Shown in pieces: positions 22,408-30,997 of a stretch of 36,717 nucleotides of DNA (position 1 is its first letter; each line of letters starts with the position of its first letter). The position numbers and the translations under genes were made by a program. The stretch lies in NCBI GenBank assembly GCA_934511365.1, contig CAKSWC010000017.1, positions 1 to 36,717 of the forward strand, given 5' to 3'. The notes beneath the pieces are model-generated. The model had not been told where the DNA came from. It did no database searches and saw nothing but the letters and a program-made list of their open reading frames with translations. This stretch comes from an uncultured Eubacteriales bacterium. Its GTDB lineage: Bacteria > Bacillota > Clostridia > Oscillospirales > Acutalibacteraceae.

Positions 22408-23805
22408 ATGAAAACATATATTGACTATTTTAAGGAAATGTGCCTCATCCCTCACGGTTCGGGGAACACACAGGCAATGAGCGATTATTTTGAAAACTTT
22501 GCCAAGGCTCATTCACTCAAAGTTATCCGCGAGGAATGCGGAAACATTATCATTTTTAAAGACGCAACAGAGGGCTATGAAAACAGCGCACCGGTCATTC
22601 TTCAAGGTCATCTTGACATGGTATGCGTAAGCGACGGAAAAACGGACATAAACTTTGAAACGGACGGGCTCGCCGTCTGCGAGGACGGCGACTTTATCTT
22701 TGCCAAAGGTACCTCTCTCGGCGGCGACGATGGAATAGCCGGAGCCTATGCGCTTGAAATCCTTGCGCGTGATGATATCCCCCACCCACCGCTTGAGGTT
22801 GTTCTCACTATTGACGAGGAGACCGGAATGGATGGCGCAAACGCGCTTGATGTTTCCGTCCTCAAGAGCAGAATGCTCATCAACCTTGATTCCGAGGACG
22901 AGGGAACGCTCCTCACAAGCTGCGCCGGCGGAATCCGCGCAGACACCGAAATTCCCTTTTCCACCGAAAAGACCGGGAACGAAACGGTCAAAGTCACCGT
23001 AACCTCCCTTGCCGGCGGCCATTCCGGAACGGAAATCAACAAAGGCAGGCAGAACGCCGCCGTCCTCCTCGCCTCACTTTTGAAAGAGGCTGAAGAACAA
23101 AGCTTCGCCGCCTTTTGCGCAGGCAATGCGGACAATGCAATTCCGTTTTTTGCCTCCTGCGTTATTGAAAAGGATGAAAACAAGCTTGAGCTTTTGAAAA
23201 AACTTTTTGAAGAGAAGAAAAAAGACTTCTGCCCTGAAGATAAAAACGGCGTTATTCTTTTTGAAAACTCAGACGAAAAAGAGCTTCTTTCAAAAAAAGA
23301 CGCTCAAAGCGTTCTTTCATACATTACAAATGTTAAAAACGGCGTTGTTTCAATGAGCAAAAATGTTCCGGGTCTTGTTCAGACCTCGTTGAACCTCGGC
23401 GTTGTTAAAACGGAGGACGGAAAAGTCACTCTCAGCCACGCAATCAGAAGCAGCGTTAACGCGGAAAGAGCGGAGCTTGAAAAGGACGTTGAAAAAACGG
23501 CAGTAAGTCTCGGCGGAATAACCGCCTTCCATTCCGGCTACCCGGCGTGGGAATTTTTTGAAAACAGCGTTCTTCAAAAGGTTTTTTGCGCCGCGTATAA
23601 AGAAATGTTTAACAGGGAAATGACAGTGAGCGCAATTCACGCCGGCCTTGAATGCGGAATCCTTTCCGGAAAAATAAAAGGTCTTGACTGCGTTTCCCTC
23701 GGTCCGGACATTTTTGACATTCATTCAGCGGACGAGAAGCTTTCCAAAAAGAGCGCGCAGAGGACCTTTGAACTCCTCCTTTCCGTTTTGAAAAAGCTTA
23801 AATAA
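22408..23805 (+). CDS. pepD: Aminoacyl-histidine dipeptidase (M20C)
   Basis: The 465-residue cytosolic metallopeptidase hydrolyses Xaa-His dipeptides such as carnosine. Zinc and catalytic residues are seen in LQGHLDMVC (His and Asp about 66-68), GTSLGGDDGIA (about 100), TIDEETGMDGA (Glu pair about 130) and AGGHSGTEI near 205, with a late His in AIHAGLECG. Length fits PepD. It begins 3 nt after the pseudouridine synthase stop, with GGGAG just upstream, so the two are coupled, and ispE follows after a 31-nt gap. Confidence 0.92.
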   Translation: MKTYIDYFKEMCLIPHGSGNTQAMSDYFENFAKAHSLKVIREECGNIIIFKDATEGYENSAPVILQGHLDMVCVSDGKTDINFETDGLAVCEDGDFIFAKGTSLGGDDGIAGAYALEILARDDIPHPPLEVVLTIDEETGMDGANALDVSVLKSRMLINLDSEDEGTLLTSCAGGIRADTEIPFSTEKTGNETVKVTVTSLAGGHSGTEINKGRQNAAVLLASLLKEAEEQSFAAFCAGNADNAIPFFASCVIEKDENKLELLKKLFEEKKKDFCPEDKNGVILFENSDEKELLSKKDAQSVLSYITNVKNGVVSMSKNVPGLVQTSLNLGVVKTEDGKVTLSHAIRSSVNAERAELEKDVEKTAVSLGGITAFHSGYPAWEFFENSVLQKVFCAAYKEMFNREMTVSAIHAGLECGILSGKIKGLDCVSLGPDIFDIHSADEKLSKKSAQRTFELLLSVLKKLK

Positions 23806-23836
23806 GATTCTCCGCGCACCTATGAAAGGAACATCT

Positions 23837-24706
23837 ATGAAAATCAAAGTCAAAGCCTTTGCAAAAATCAATCTCATGCTTGACATTCTGCGAACAATGG
23901 ACAACGGTTTTCATGAGCTTTTTATGCTCATGCAGTCCGTCAGCCTTTTTGATGTTGTTACCGCCGAAACGAACGAAAGCGGAAAAATCTCCGTCCATTG
24001 CAGCAATAGCGATATCCCAACGGGAGAAAACAATATTGCCTATAAAGCCGCGGAGGAGTTTTTTAAATATACCAAGCAGCGTTCCCGCGGCGTATGCATC
24101 AACATTGAAAAAAACATTCCACACGCCGCCGGACTTGCCGGAGGCAGCGCAGACGCCGCCGGAACAATCATTGCGCTCAAAGAGCTGCTTTGCCCGTCCC
24201 TCAGCGAAAGAGAGATTGTCAAAATCTGCGCAAAAGTCGGTTCAGACGTTCCGTTCTGCGCCCTTGGTGGAACAATGCTTGCCCAATACACCGGAACTGT
24301 GCTTTCCTATCTTCCAAGCCTGAAACTTGGAAAAATCATAATAGTCAAGCCGGAGATGTCCGTTTCAACCGGCGAAGCATACAGAGCGTTTGACTGCGCG
24401 GAAAGAATCCGACACCTTGACCGCGCCGGAATCCTTAACGCCGTGATGAACGGCGACTGCGCCGGTGTTTACAGCCGCGTTGACAATGTTTTTGAACAGT
24501 TCATTGACGTTCCGGAGCGCATTATAATCAAAGCTGCCATGCGCAGGCATGGTGCCGCCTGCTGCTGCATGAGCGGAAGCGGCCCCTCTGTTTTTGGAAT
24601 TTTTGAAAGCGAAAATGACGCCGAAAGCTGCTATACCGAGCTGAAGCAAAGCTTCAATCAGGTTTTTCTTTGCGATGCAACCGAAAGCGGAACAGAAATT
24701 ATATGA
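23837..24706 (+). CDS. ispE: 4-diphosphocytidyl-2-C-methyl-D-erythritol kinase
   Basis: The 289-residue GHMP kinase phosphorylates CDP-methylerythritol in the non-mevalonate (MEP) isoprenoid pathway. ATG 23837 is 6 nt after AAAGGA and gives the canonical KIKVKAFAKINLMLDI opening. ATG 23822 would add 5 residues without a ribosome site. The GHMP ATP loop PHAAGLAGGSADAAG (about 93-107) is complete, as are KVGSDVPFCALGG and CCCMSGSGPSVFG near 250. Loss of ispE is usually lethal, and the gene looks intact. It is the last gene of the operon, with a strong terminator behind. Confidence 0.94.
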   Translation: MKIKVKAFAKINLMLDILRTMDNGFHELFMLMQSVSLFDVVTAETNESGKISVHCSNSDIPTGENNIAYKAAEEFFKYTKQRSRGVCINIEKNIPHAAGLAGGSADAAGTIIALKELLCPSLSEREIVKICAKVGSDVPFCALGGTMLAQYTGTVLSYLPSLKLGKIIIVKPEMSVSTGEAYRAFDCAERIRHLDRAGILNAVMNGDCAGVYSRVDNVFEQFIDVPERIIIKAAMRRHGAACCCMSGSGPSVFGIFESENDAESCYTELKQSFNQVFLCDATESGTEII

Positions 24707-24723
24707 AGCAAAACAAAAAAGGA

Positions 24724-24756
24724 AAAGAGCCGTCTCAGTTTGAGGCGGCTCTTTTT
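24724..24756 (+). terminator. Terminator after ispE
   Basis: AAAGAGCCG/CGGCTCTTT, extended by TCTCA/TGAGG, with T5 behind. Confidence 0.88.
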
Positions 24757-24766
24757 GGGTATTATT

Positions 24767-24928
24767 TCAGTTTTCGGCAACTTCTTTATTATTTTCAAAA
24801 AGCGCTATGAAAATTCTGTAGGCGTGAGACATAATTTCCATCTGTGTTTCGCCCGTATCAACAAACGGCCTAAACAGCGCGCGCCACGCGCCGTAGCAGA
24901 CAAAGCTGAACGCAATTTGGCCGTCAAG
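24767..24928 (-). pseudogene. TetR-family regulator, C-terminal fragment
   Basis: Reading leftward from 24928, 53 codons run to a TGA at 24767. The segment DGQIAFSFVCYGAWR followed by a VDTGET stretch and a helix resembles the ligand-domain end of TetR regulators, such as those seen in Clostridia. The whole HTH half is missing, the frame is blocked by a TGA just upstream, and no start codon or ribosome site precedes. I read it as a decayed gene. If an upstream part once existed, the 180 nt before malQ now hold only AT-rich sequence. Confidence 0.5.
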
Positions 24929-25117
24929 TCAAGTAAATATAGAATTATGGACAAATCAGGCAAAAGTGTTTCATTATTTGTTATACAGCCAAAACAAATT
25001 CAAAGCCAATCTGTTTTTCAAAACTTGCGCCGGGAAATTCTGAATAAATAATGTCTGCCGTGGAAAAACAAAAGAAATGAATGTCAATCAGACCGGATAA
25101 AACGGAGGCGAAAAATT
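24929..25117. other. Intergenic region before malQ
   Basis: No gene is visible. A weak promoter may exist (TTGCGC, 16 nt, AATAAT around 25025-25055), upstream of the GGAGG ribosome site for malQ. No clear LacI or CcpA operator was found by eye. Confidence 0.35.
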
Positions 25118-26563
25118 TTGAGAAAAAGCGGAATACTTGCGGCAATCAGCTCTCTGCCGTCCGAATACGGAATCGGGACGCTCGGCGAGGGTGCGTTTTC
25201 CTTTGTTGACTTCCTTTCCTCCGGCGGCCAAAGCCTTTGGCAAATTCTTCCGGTGAATCCGCCCGGAAGCGGAAACAGTCCATATCAAGCGCACTCAGCC
25301 TTTGCCGGGAATCCGTTTTTGCTCGATCCGCTGCTTTTGAAAAAAGACGGCCTGCTTCTTGAAAGCGAGGTGGAAAAGCTCATTCTTCCAAACACGGGCA
25401 AGGTGGATTATTCGCTCATGAACCCGGAAAGACTCTCCGTTTTGAAAAAAGCCGCCGAAAGAGTTGACGAAAAAAGCGAGAGCTTTCAGCGCTTTGAGTT
25501 TGAAAATGAGTTTTGGCTGCCCGATTACTGCGTGTATATGGCGCTCAAGGAGCAAAACGGGATGAAAGCACTCTTTGAATGGGACGGAAGAATCACTCTC
25601 CACAACGAAAAAACCGCCCTCATCCATAAAAAGCTTCAATACCTCTTTTTCAAGCAATGGAAAAGCCTCAAAGACTATGCGAACCGAAAGGGTATCAAAA
25701 TCATCGGCGATATTCCTATCTATGTTTCCCATGACAGCGCTGATTTTTTTGCTCACCGGAACCTGTTTTTGGTTGACGCAGTGGGGAATCCGAGCCGCCT
25801 TGCCGGGTGTCCGCCGGATGCATTCGCAAAAACGGGGCAACTGTGGGGCAATCCGGTCTATGATTGGGAAAAAATGGAAGAAAGTGGGTTTTTGTGGTGG
25901 AAGCAACGGTTTTCTCTGGCGCAAAGAATGTTTGATGTGGTGAGAATTGACCACTTCCGTGGGTTTTACGAGTATTACAGTGTGCCCACCGGGAGCAAGG
26001 ACGCCGTGAACGGCGAATGGAGAAAAGGCCCGGGAATGAAACTTGTTAATGAAATCCGCGGCGCCTTCCCCTCCCTCGGAATCATTGCGGAGGACCTCGG
26101 TTTTCTTACAAAGGAGACGCGCGCATTCTTCAAAGAAAGCGGATTTCCCGGAATGAAGATTCTTCAGTTCGCTTTTGATGAAAAAAACAGCGAATATCTT
26201 CCCCATAATTTTGAAAAAAACTGCGTTGTCTATACCGGAACGCACGACAACCCAACGGTTATTGAATGGATATGCACTGCGAAAAAGGAAACTCTTTCCT
26301 TTGCAATGGACTATCTCGGCGCAGACAGCGTCCGGCGCCTTTGCGACCGCTTTATTGAAGCGGCGTTTTCAAGCTGCGCCGAAACTGCAATAATTCCCAT
26401 TCAGGACTGGCTGAAAAAAGGGAAAGCGGCGCGAATGAATACGCCGTCAACGGTCAAAAATAATTGGGAATTCAGGCTCCGACAAGACGACCTGACACAA
26501 CAACTCTGCGAAAAAATCCTTTATTACACACTGCTTTTCAGCAGACAGGAGGAACAACAATGA
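25118..26563 (+). CDS. malQ: 4-alpha-glucanotransferase
   Basis: The 481-residue GH77 enzyme transfers maltooligosaccharide segments between glucans, feeding maltodextrin breakdown. It begins with TTG 25118, 8 nt after GGAGG. Landmarks: GILAAISSLPSEYGIGTLG opening, QILPVNPPG, GDIPIYVSHDSADFF, the nucleophile Asp in VRIDHFRGFYEYY, the acid/base Glu in IIAEDLGFL, and GTHDNPT. Length fits the ~500-residue bacterial type. Its stop overlaps the binding-protein start (ATGA), showing the five genes up to 30764 are co-expressed. An antisense frame of 316 codons on the other strand is a shadow. Confidence 0.95.
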   Translation: MRKSGILAAISSLPSEYGIGTLGEGAFSFVDFLSSGGQSLWQILPVNPPGSGNSPYQAHSAFAGNPFLLDPLLLKKDGLLLESEVEKLILPNTGKVDYSLMNPERLSVLKKAAERVDEKSESFQRFEFENEFWLPDYCVYMALKEQNGMKALFEWDGRITLHNEKTALIHKKLQYLFFKQWKSLKDYANRKGIKIIGDIPIYVSHDSADFFAHRNLFLVDAVGNPSRLAGCPPDAFAKTGQLWGNPVYDWEKMEESGFLWWKQRFSLAQRMFDVVRIDHFRGFYEYYSVPTGSKDAVNGEWRKGPGMKLVNEIRGAFPSLGIIAEDLGFLTKETRAFFKESGFPGMKILQFAFDEKNSEYLPHNFEKNCVVYTGTHDNPTVIEWICTAKKETLSFAMDYLGADSVRRLCDRFIEAAFSSCAETAIIPIQDWLKKGKAARMNTPSTVKNNWEFRLRQDDLTQQLCEKILYYTLLFSRQEEQQ

Positions 26564-27942
26564 AAAAACTTCTCTCATTAATACTTTCGCTGCTTCTTTT
26601 GCTTTCGTTCGCAGCCTGCGGCAAAGACAACAGCAACAAAGCAACAACAAACGGCGCTTCAAACGAAAACAAGCCGGCCGCCGCAACAGAAATCTATTTT
26701 CTGAACTTCAAGCCGGAAATTGCTTCCGTCTATGACAAAATTGCCAAGGAATACAAGGAAAAAACCGGCGTAACGGTAAAGGTTGTTACCGCCGCGTCAA
26801 ACAGCTATGAACAGACCCTGACGAGTGAAATTGCCAAAAGCGAGGCGCCGACAATCTTCCAAATCAACGGCCCCGTCGGTTATAAATCCTGGGCAGACTA
26901 TTGCGCCGACCTGAAAGACACCGCGCTTTACTCCTTCCTTTCAGACAAATCGCTTGCAATCAAAAGCGGAGACTCGGTCTACGGCATTCCATATGTTGTT
27001 GAGGGCTACGGCATAATTTATAACGAGGAGATAACAGACCGCTACTTTGCGCTCAAGGACAAAAAAACCTCCTTTTCCTCAATGGACGAGATTAACTCCT
27101 TTTCAAAGCTCAAAGCTCTTGTTGAAGATATGCAGAGCAGGAAAAGCGAGCTTAAAATTGAGGGCGTTTTTTCCTCAACATCGTTTTCAAGCGGCAATGC
27201 GTGGCGCTGGGACACCCACCTTGCAAATGTTCCGCTCTATTATGAGTTCAGTGAGAACAAGAGCTTTGACGACCCGACACTCGCCGGCCTCGGCTCAAGC
27301 GAGATTAAATTCACCTATAACGAAAACTTCAAAAACATTTTTGACCTCTATATAAACAACTCCGGAACGCCGAAAAACCTCATCGGCAGCAAAAGCGTCA
27401 ACGACTCAATGGCTGAGTTTGCGCTCGGAAAAACCGCAATGGTTCAAAACGGCAACTGGGCATACAAAGACATTGCGGGTGTTGACGGCAACACGGTTAA
27501 AAAGGACAAAATCAAGATGCTGCCCATCTATACCGGAATAAAGGGCGAGGAAAACCAAGGCCTTTGCATCGGTACGGAAAACTATCTTGCAATCAACTCA
27601 AAAGTTTCAGAAGAAAAGCAGAAAGCCTCCGCAGACTTCCTTGAATGGCTTTTCTCCTCCGATGAGGGAAAGAGGTATGTTATAAAGGAGCTCGGCTTCA
27701 TCTCTCCGTTCAACACCTTTGATGAGGATGAAAGGCCGGAGGATCCGCTTGCAAACCAGATTCTTGACTGGATGGAAAAGAAAGACATTAAAAGTGTTCC
27801 GTGGATTTTCACATCGTTCCCGAGCGAAACATTTAAGCAGGATTTTTCAAGCGTTCTTTTGCAGTATGCACAGGGCTCGGCAGACTGGAACAAAGTTGTT
27901 CAAACAGTTCAGAACGCTTGGAAAAATGAGTATCAGGAATAA
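26560..27942 (+). CDS. Sugar-binding lipoprotein of ABC transporter
   Basis: ATG 26560 overlaps the malQ stop and has AGGAGG before it. The 460-residue protein has a signal peptide and lipobox LSFAAC with lipidated Cys near residue 20, a short Asn/Thr/Ala-rich linker, and then the two-lobed family 1 extracellular solute-binding fold. YFLNFKPEIASVYDKIAKEY opens the mature domain and GKTAMVQNGNWAY near 300 is typical of the family. With malQ, two MalFG-like permeases and a MsmX-type ATPase it is very likely a maltodextrin receptor, although the ligand itself cannot be read from sequence. Confidence 0.9.
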   Translation: MKKLLSLILSLLLLLSFAACGKDNSNKATTNGASNENKPAAATEIYFLNFKPEIASVYDKIAKEYKEKTGVTVKVVTAASNSYEQTLTSEIAKSEAPTIFQINGPVGYKSWADYCADLKDTALYSFLSDKSLAIKSGDSVYGIPYVVEGYGIIYNEEITDRYFALKDKKTSFSSMDEINSFSKLKALVEDMQSRKSELKIEGVFSSTSFSSGNAWRWDTHLANVPLYYEFSENKSFDDPTLAGLGSSEIKFTYNENFKNIFDLYINNSGTPKNLIGSKSVNDSMAEFALGKTAMVQNGNWAYKDIAGVDGNTVKKDKIKMLPIYTGIKGEENQGLCIGTENYLAINSKVSEEKQKASADFLEWLFSSDEGKRYVIKELGFISPFNTFDEDERPEDPLANQILDWMEKKDIKSVPWIFTSFPSETFKQDFSSVLLQYAQGSADWNKVVQTVQNAWKNEYQE

Positions 27943-27964
27943 AAAGCTTTAAGAGGTGGTCATA

Positions 27965-28807
27965 ATGCGCAAAAGTTTGAAAAAATATTACCCGGTGTTC
28001 GTTCTGCCAACGACCGCCTCGTTTTTCATCGCGTTTGTTTTTCCGTTCCTCGCCGGAATTGTGCTTTCCTTCACAAAGTTCACAACGGTTACGAACGCAA
28101 AATGGGTAGGAATTGACAACTATATTAAGGCGTTTTCAAACGAAGATTTTCTCAACGCCCTTTGGTTCACAGTGAAGTTCACCGCCCTTTCCGTGATTAC
28201 GATAAACATCATCGCCTTTGCCCTCGCTCTTCTTCTGACCCGGTCAATCAAAGGCAAAAACCTTTTCAGAACGGTGTTCTTCATGCCGAACCTCATTGGC
28301 GGAATTGTTCTCGGCTATATCTGGCTGCTGATTATCAACGGAGTTTTGCAGTTTTTCGGCGTAACCGTCACCTATGATGCAAGCTACGGCTTTTGGGGCC
28401 TTGTCATCCTCACAAACTGGCAGCTTATCGGATATATGATGATAGTCTATATTGCCGGAATTCAAAACATTCCGACCGACCTCATTGACGCAGCCAAGGT
28501 TGACGGCGCCGGATTCTGGGGAATACTGCGCCACGTTATAATTCCAATGGTGATGCCCTCGGTAACAATTTGTCTGTTTCTGACAATCACAAACTCATTC
28601 AAGCTCTTTGACGCAAACCTTGCCCTCACGGACGGGGCGCCCGGGCGCGAAACGCAGATGCTTGCGCTCGATATCTACAAAACTTTCTATGCTCGAACAG
28701 GCTGGCAGGGTGTTGGCCAGGCAAAGGCGGTTGTTTTTTTCATCATCCTTGCCGTGATAGCGCTCATTCAGCTTGCACTGACAAGGCGCAAGGAGGTTGA
28801 AGCATGA
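27965..28807 (+). CDS. Sugar ABC transporter permease (MalF/UgpA-like)
   Basis: ATG 27965 is chosen over GTG 27956, since GAGGTGG lies 6 nt ahead. The 280-residue membrane protein has six predicted helices and the EAA loop DAAKVDGAGFWGILRHVIIP (about residues 178-197) that docks onto the ATPase. It is of the short UgpA/MsmF type without MalF's extra periplasmic loop. It starts 22 nt after the binding-protein gene, and its stop overlaps the start of the next permease by 4 nt. It forms the translocation pore with it. Confidence 0.92.
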   Translation: MRKSLKKYYPVFVLPTTASFFIAFVFPFLAGIVLSFTKFTTVTNAKWVGIDNYIKAFSNEDFLNALWFTVKFTALSVITINIIAFALALLLTRSIKGKNLFRTVFFMPNLIGGIVLGYIWLLIINGVLQFFGVTVTYDASYGFWGLVILTNWQLIGYMMIVYIAGIQNIPTDLIDAAKVDGAGFWGILRHVIIPMVMPSVTICLFLTITNSFKLFDANLALTDGAPGRETQMLALDIYKTFYARTGWQGVGQAKAVVFFIILAVIALIQLALTRRKEVEA

Positions 28808-29643
28808 CAAAAACCAAAACAAGGCTTGGCCGTGCGGCTGCATATGTAATTCTGATTCTGATGTCAGTCGTTTTCCTTGCGCCGATTTTTATTGTTCTTT
28901 TCAATTCTTTCAAATCAAAGCTCTATATAACGAGCGAGCCGTTCAAATTTCCGAACGCGCAGACCTTTGCCGGACTTGAAAACTATATCGGCGGACTTCT
29001 CAAAACAGACTTTTTCGGTGCGTTCGGCCGCTCGCTTTTCATCACGGTGTTTTCCGTTGCGGCGATTGTTCTTTTCACCTCAATGACCGCATGGTATATC
29101 ACAAGAGTGAAGAACAAGTTCACATCGTTTTTATATTACGCTTTCGTTTTTTCAATGATCGTTCCGTTCCAGATGGTGATGTTCACAATGGTCAAAACAG
29201 CCAATGCGCTGCATCTTGACAACCTCTGGGGAATTGTTGTCATTTATCTCGGCTTCGGAGCCGGACTTTCGGTTTTCATGTTCAGCGGCTTTGTTAAAAG
29301 CGTTCCGATTGAAATTGAAGAAGCGGCAATGATTGACGGCTGCGGCCCGATACGCACATTTTTCCTTGTTGTTTTTCCAATCATGAAACCGACCGCCATC
29401 ACCGTTGCAATCCTCAACGCAATGTGGATCTGGAACGACTATCTTCTTCCCTATCTTGTTATCGGAACGGATTACAAAACAATTCCGATTGCCATTCAAT
29501 ACCTGCGCGGCGGCTACGGCTCAATAGACATGGGCGCAATGATGGCAATGCTCGTTCTTGCAATAATTCCGATTGTTATTTTCTATCTCTTCTGTCAAAA
29601 ATATATTATTAAAGGCGTTGTTGCGGGTGCGGTCAAGGGATAA
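28804..29643 (+). CDS. Sugar ABC transporter permease (MalG/UgpE-like)
   Basis: ATG 28804 overlaps the preceding stop (ATGA). The 279-residue protein has six hydrophobic segments, the first near residue 15, and the EAA motif EAAMIDGCGPIRTFFLVVFPIMKP (about 178-200). A WNDYLLPYLV segment after it is typical for MalG-like partners. It pairs with the upstream permease. The ATPase gene starts 23 nt later. Confidence 0.92.
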   Translation: MTKTKTRLGRAAAYVILILMSVVFLAPIFIVLFNSFKSKLYITSEPFKFPNAQTFAGLENYIGGLLKTDFFGAFGRSLFITVFSVAAIVLFTSMTAWYITRVKNKFTSFLYYAFVFSMIVPFQMVMFTMVKTANALHLDNLWGIVVIYLGFGAGLSVFMFSGFVKSVPIEIEEAAMIDGCGPIRTFFLVVFPIMKPTAITVAILNAMWIWNDYLLPYLVIGTDYKTIPIAIQYLRGGYGSIDMGAMMAMLVLAIIPIVIFYLFCQKYIIKGVVAGAVKG

Positions 29644-29666
29644 ATCCGCAACGGAAAGGCTTTTCT

Positions 29667-30764
29667 ATGGCAAGTATTACACTCAAAAATGTTTTCAAAA
29701 TCTATCCCGACGGGTTCACTGCCGTTAATGACCTCAGCCTTTCAATCAAGGACCGCGAGTTTGTTGTTCTTGTTGGCCCCTCCGGCTGCGGAAAATCAAC
29801 AACCTTGCGGATGATTGCAGGGCTTGAGGAAATTTCAAAAGGCGAGCTTTATATCGGCGACCGCCTTGTTAACAGCATTGCACCAAAGGACAGAGACATT
29901 GCAATGGTTTTTCAAAGCTATGCGCTTTATCCGGACAAGACCGTTTATAAAAACATAGCGTTCGGTCTTGAAAGGAGAAAAACGCCTAAGGATGAAATTC
30001 AAAGGCGTGTTATGGAAGCGGCAAAAATTCTTGATATTGAGCACCTTTTGAACCGAAAGCCGCGCGCACTTTCCGGTGGTCAGCGCCAGCGTGTTGCTTT
30101 GGGCCGGGCGATTGTTCGTTCGCCGTCCGTTTTTCTTTTTGACGAACCGCTCTCCAACCTTGACGCAAAGCTGCGCACGGCGATGCGCTCTGAAATCACA
30201 AAGCTCCACAAAAACCTTGACGCAACATTCATTTATGTTACCCACGACCAGACCGAGGCCATGACAATGGGAGACAGAATTGTTGTCATGCGCGACGGCG
30301 TTGTTCAACAGGTTGCAAAGCCTCAGGAACTTTATGACACACCGCGCAATATGTTTGTTGCCGGGTTCATCGGCTCGCCGCAGATGAATTTTGTTGAAGC
30401 CGTTCTCAAAAACAAAGGCGGCCGGCTTTATGCCGCCGTGAAAGACGATGTTGTTCTTCTTCCAAAAAGCAAGAAGTTCAGCGAGCTTCCGGACGGAAAA
30501 AAGCTCATGCTCGGAATCAGGCCGGAAAACATTGTTACGGAAAAAGACCGCTTTGCTCCCGATGAGCCGGTGCTCAAAGGAACGGTTGACATCTGCGAGC
30601 TTATGGGCAGCGAGGTCTTTTTATATGTTGACTGCAAGGGCAGCCGCCTAACGGTTCGCGCCCCGGCATCCAGCGCACCGAAAGCGGACGAGGAATTCTC
30701 TTTTCAGCTTGAAAAAGAAAAAATTCATGTCTTTGACGCCGAAACCGAGGAAGTCATCAGATAA
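29667..30764 (+). CDS. Sugar ABC transporter ATPase (MsmX/MalK/UgpC type)
   Basis: The 365-residue ATPase energises the two permeases. Walker A GPSGCGKST (37-45), Q-loop near MVFQSYALYP, signature LSGGQRQRV near 135, Walker B VFLFDEPLSNLDAK and the H-loop THDQTEAMTMGD are all intact. The last 130 residues form the OB/TOBE regulatory region seen in MalK-like proteins. Many Firmicutes use one orphan MsmX for several sugar systems. Here an ATPase sits within the operon itself. It may still serve other transporters. Confidence 0.94.
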   Translation: MASITLKNVFKIYPDGFTAVNDLSLSIKDREFVVLVGPSGCGKSTTLRMIAGLEEISKGELYIGDRLVNSIAPKDRDIAMVFQSYALYPDKTVYKNIAFGLERRKTPKDEIQRRVMEAAKILDIEHLLNRKPRALSGGQRQRVALGRAIVRSPSVFLFDEPLSNLDAKLRTAMRSEITKLHKNLDATFIYVTHDQTEAMTMGDRIVVMRDGVVQQVAKPQELYDTPRNMFVAGFIGSPQMNFVEAVLKNKGGRLYAAVKDDVVLLPKSKKFSELPDGKKLMLGIRPENIVTEKDRFAPDEPVLKGTVDICELMGSEVFLYVDCKGSRLTVRAPASSAPKADEEFSFQLEKEKIHVFDAETEEVIR

Positions 30765-30775
30765 ACAAACGAAAA

Positions 30776-30807
30776 GAGGCCGCCGCTTTTGCGACAGCCT
30801 CCTTTCT
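30776..30807 (+). terminator. Weak terminator after the maltodextrin operon
   Basis: GAGGC/GCCTC with inner CGC/GCG and a CTTTCT tail. The pairing is interrupted, so it is probably leaky. Confidence 0.5.
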
Positions 30808-30871
30808 ATGTTCAGTGTGAATACAGGAGAAGTAAAGAGTGTTTTGGATAACTCTTGTTTGTCAATAATCA

Positions 30872-30994
30872 GCCCTTTTTGAAAAGGTTCTTGAACCAGT
30901 TGATAATCTTCTGGAAGAAAGCCTTAATCTTGTCAATAAAGGTCGGCTTTTTGATTGTTGCGCCGCAAGAAGAACTGCGGCCGTGCTGGCATAT
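30872..30994 (-). pseudogene. Surface-protein tail remnant (amphipathic C-terminus)
   Basis: 41 codons on the minus strand end in TGA at 30869. They read as C-x-H-G with Ser and Cys, then a Lys-rich amphipathic helix with FIDKIKAFFQ and NWFKNLFKKG. This resembles the tails of large secreted proteins in Ruminococcaceae-like bacteria and the tail of the 6137 protein. The frame is open from a TGA just upstream, without a start codon. It lies in the same frame as the preceding hydrolase gene, separated from it by TAA and TGA. I read it as the leftover end of a lost gene, possibly once fused to that hydrolase. Confidence 0.45.
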
Positions 30995-30997
30995 TCA

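Noticed and set aside
24740..25051. 103-codon plus-strand ORF after ispE
   Set aside because: Starts within the ispE terminator and lies opposite the TetR fragment. No ribosome site.
25295..26245. 316-codon minus-strand ORF
   Set aside because: Fully antisense to malQ in a complementary frame, no ribosome site or family pattern. It arises from malQ codon bias.
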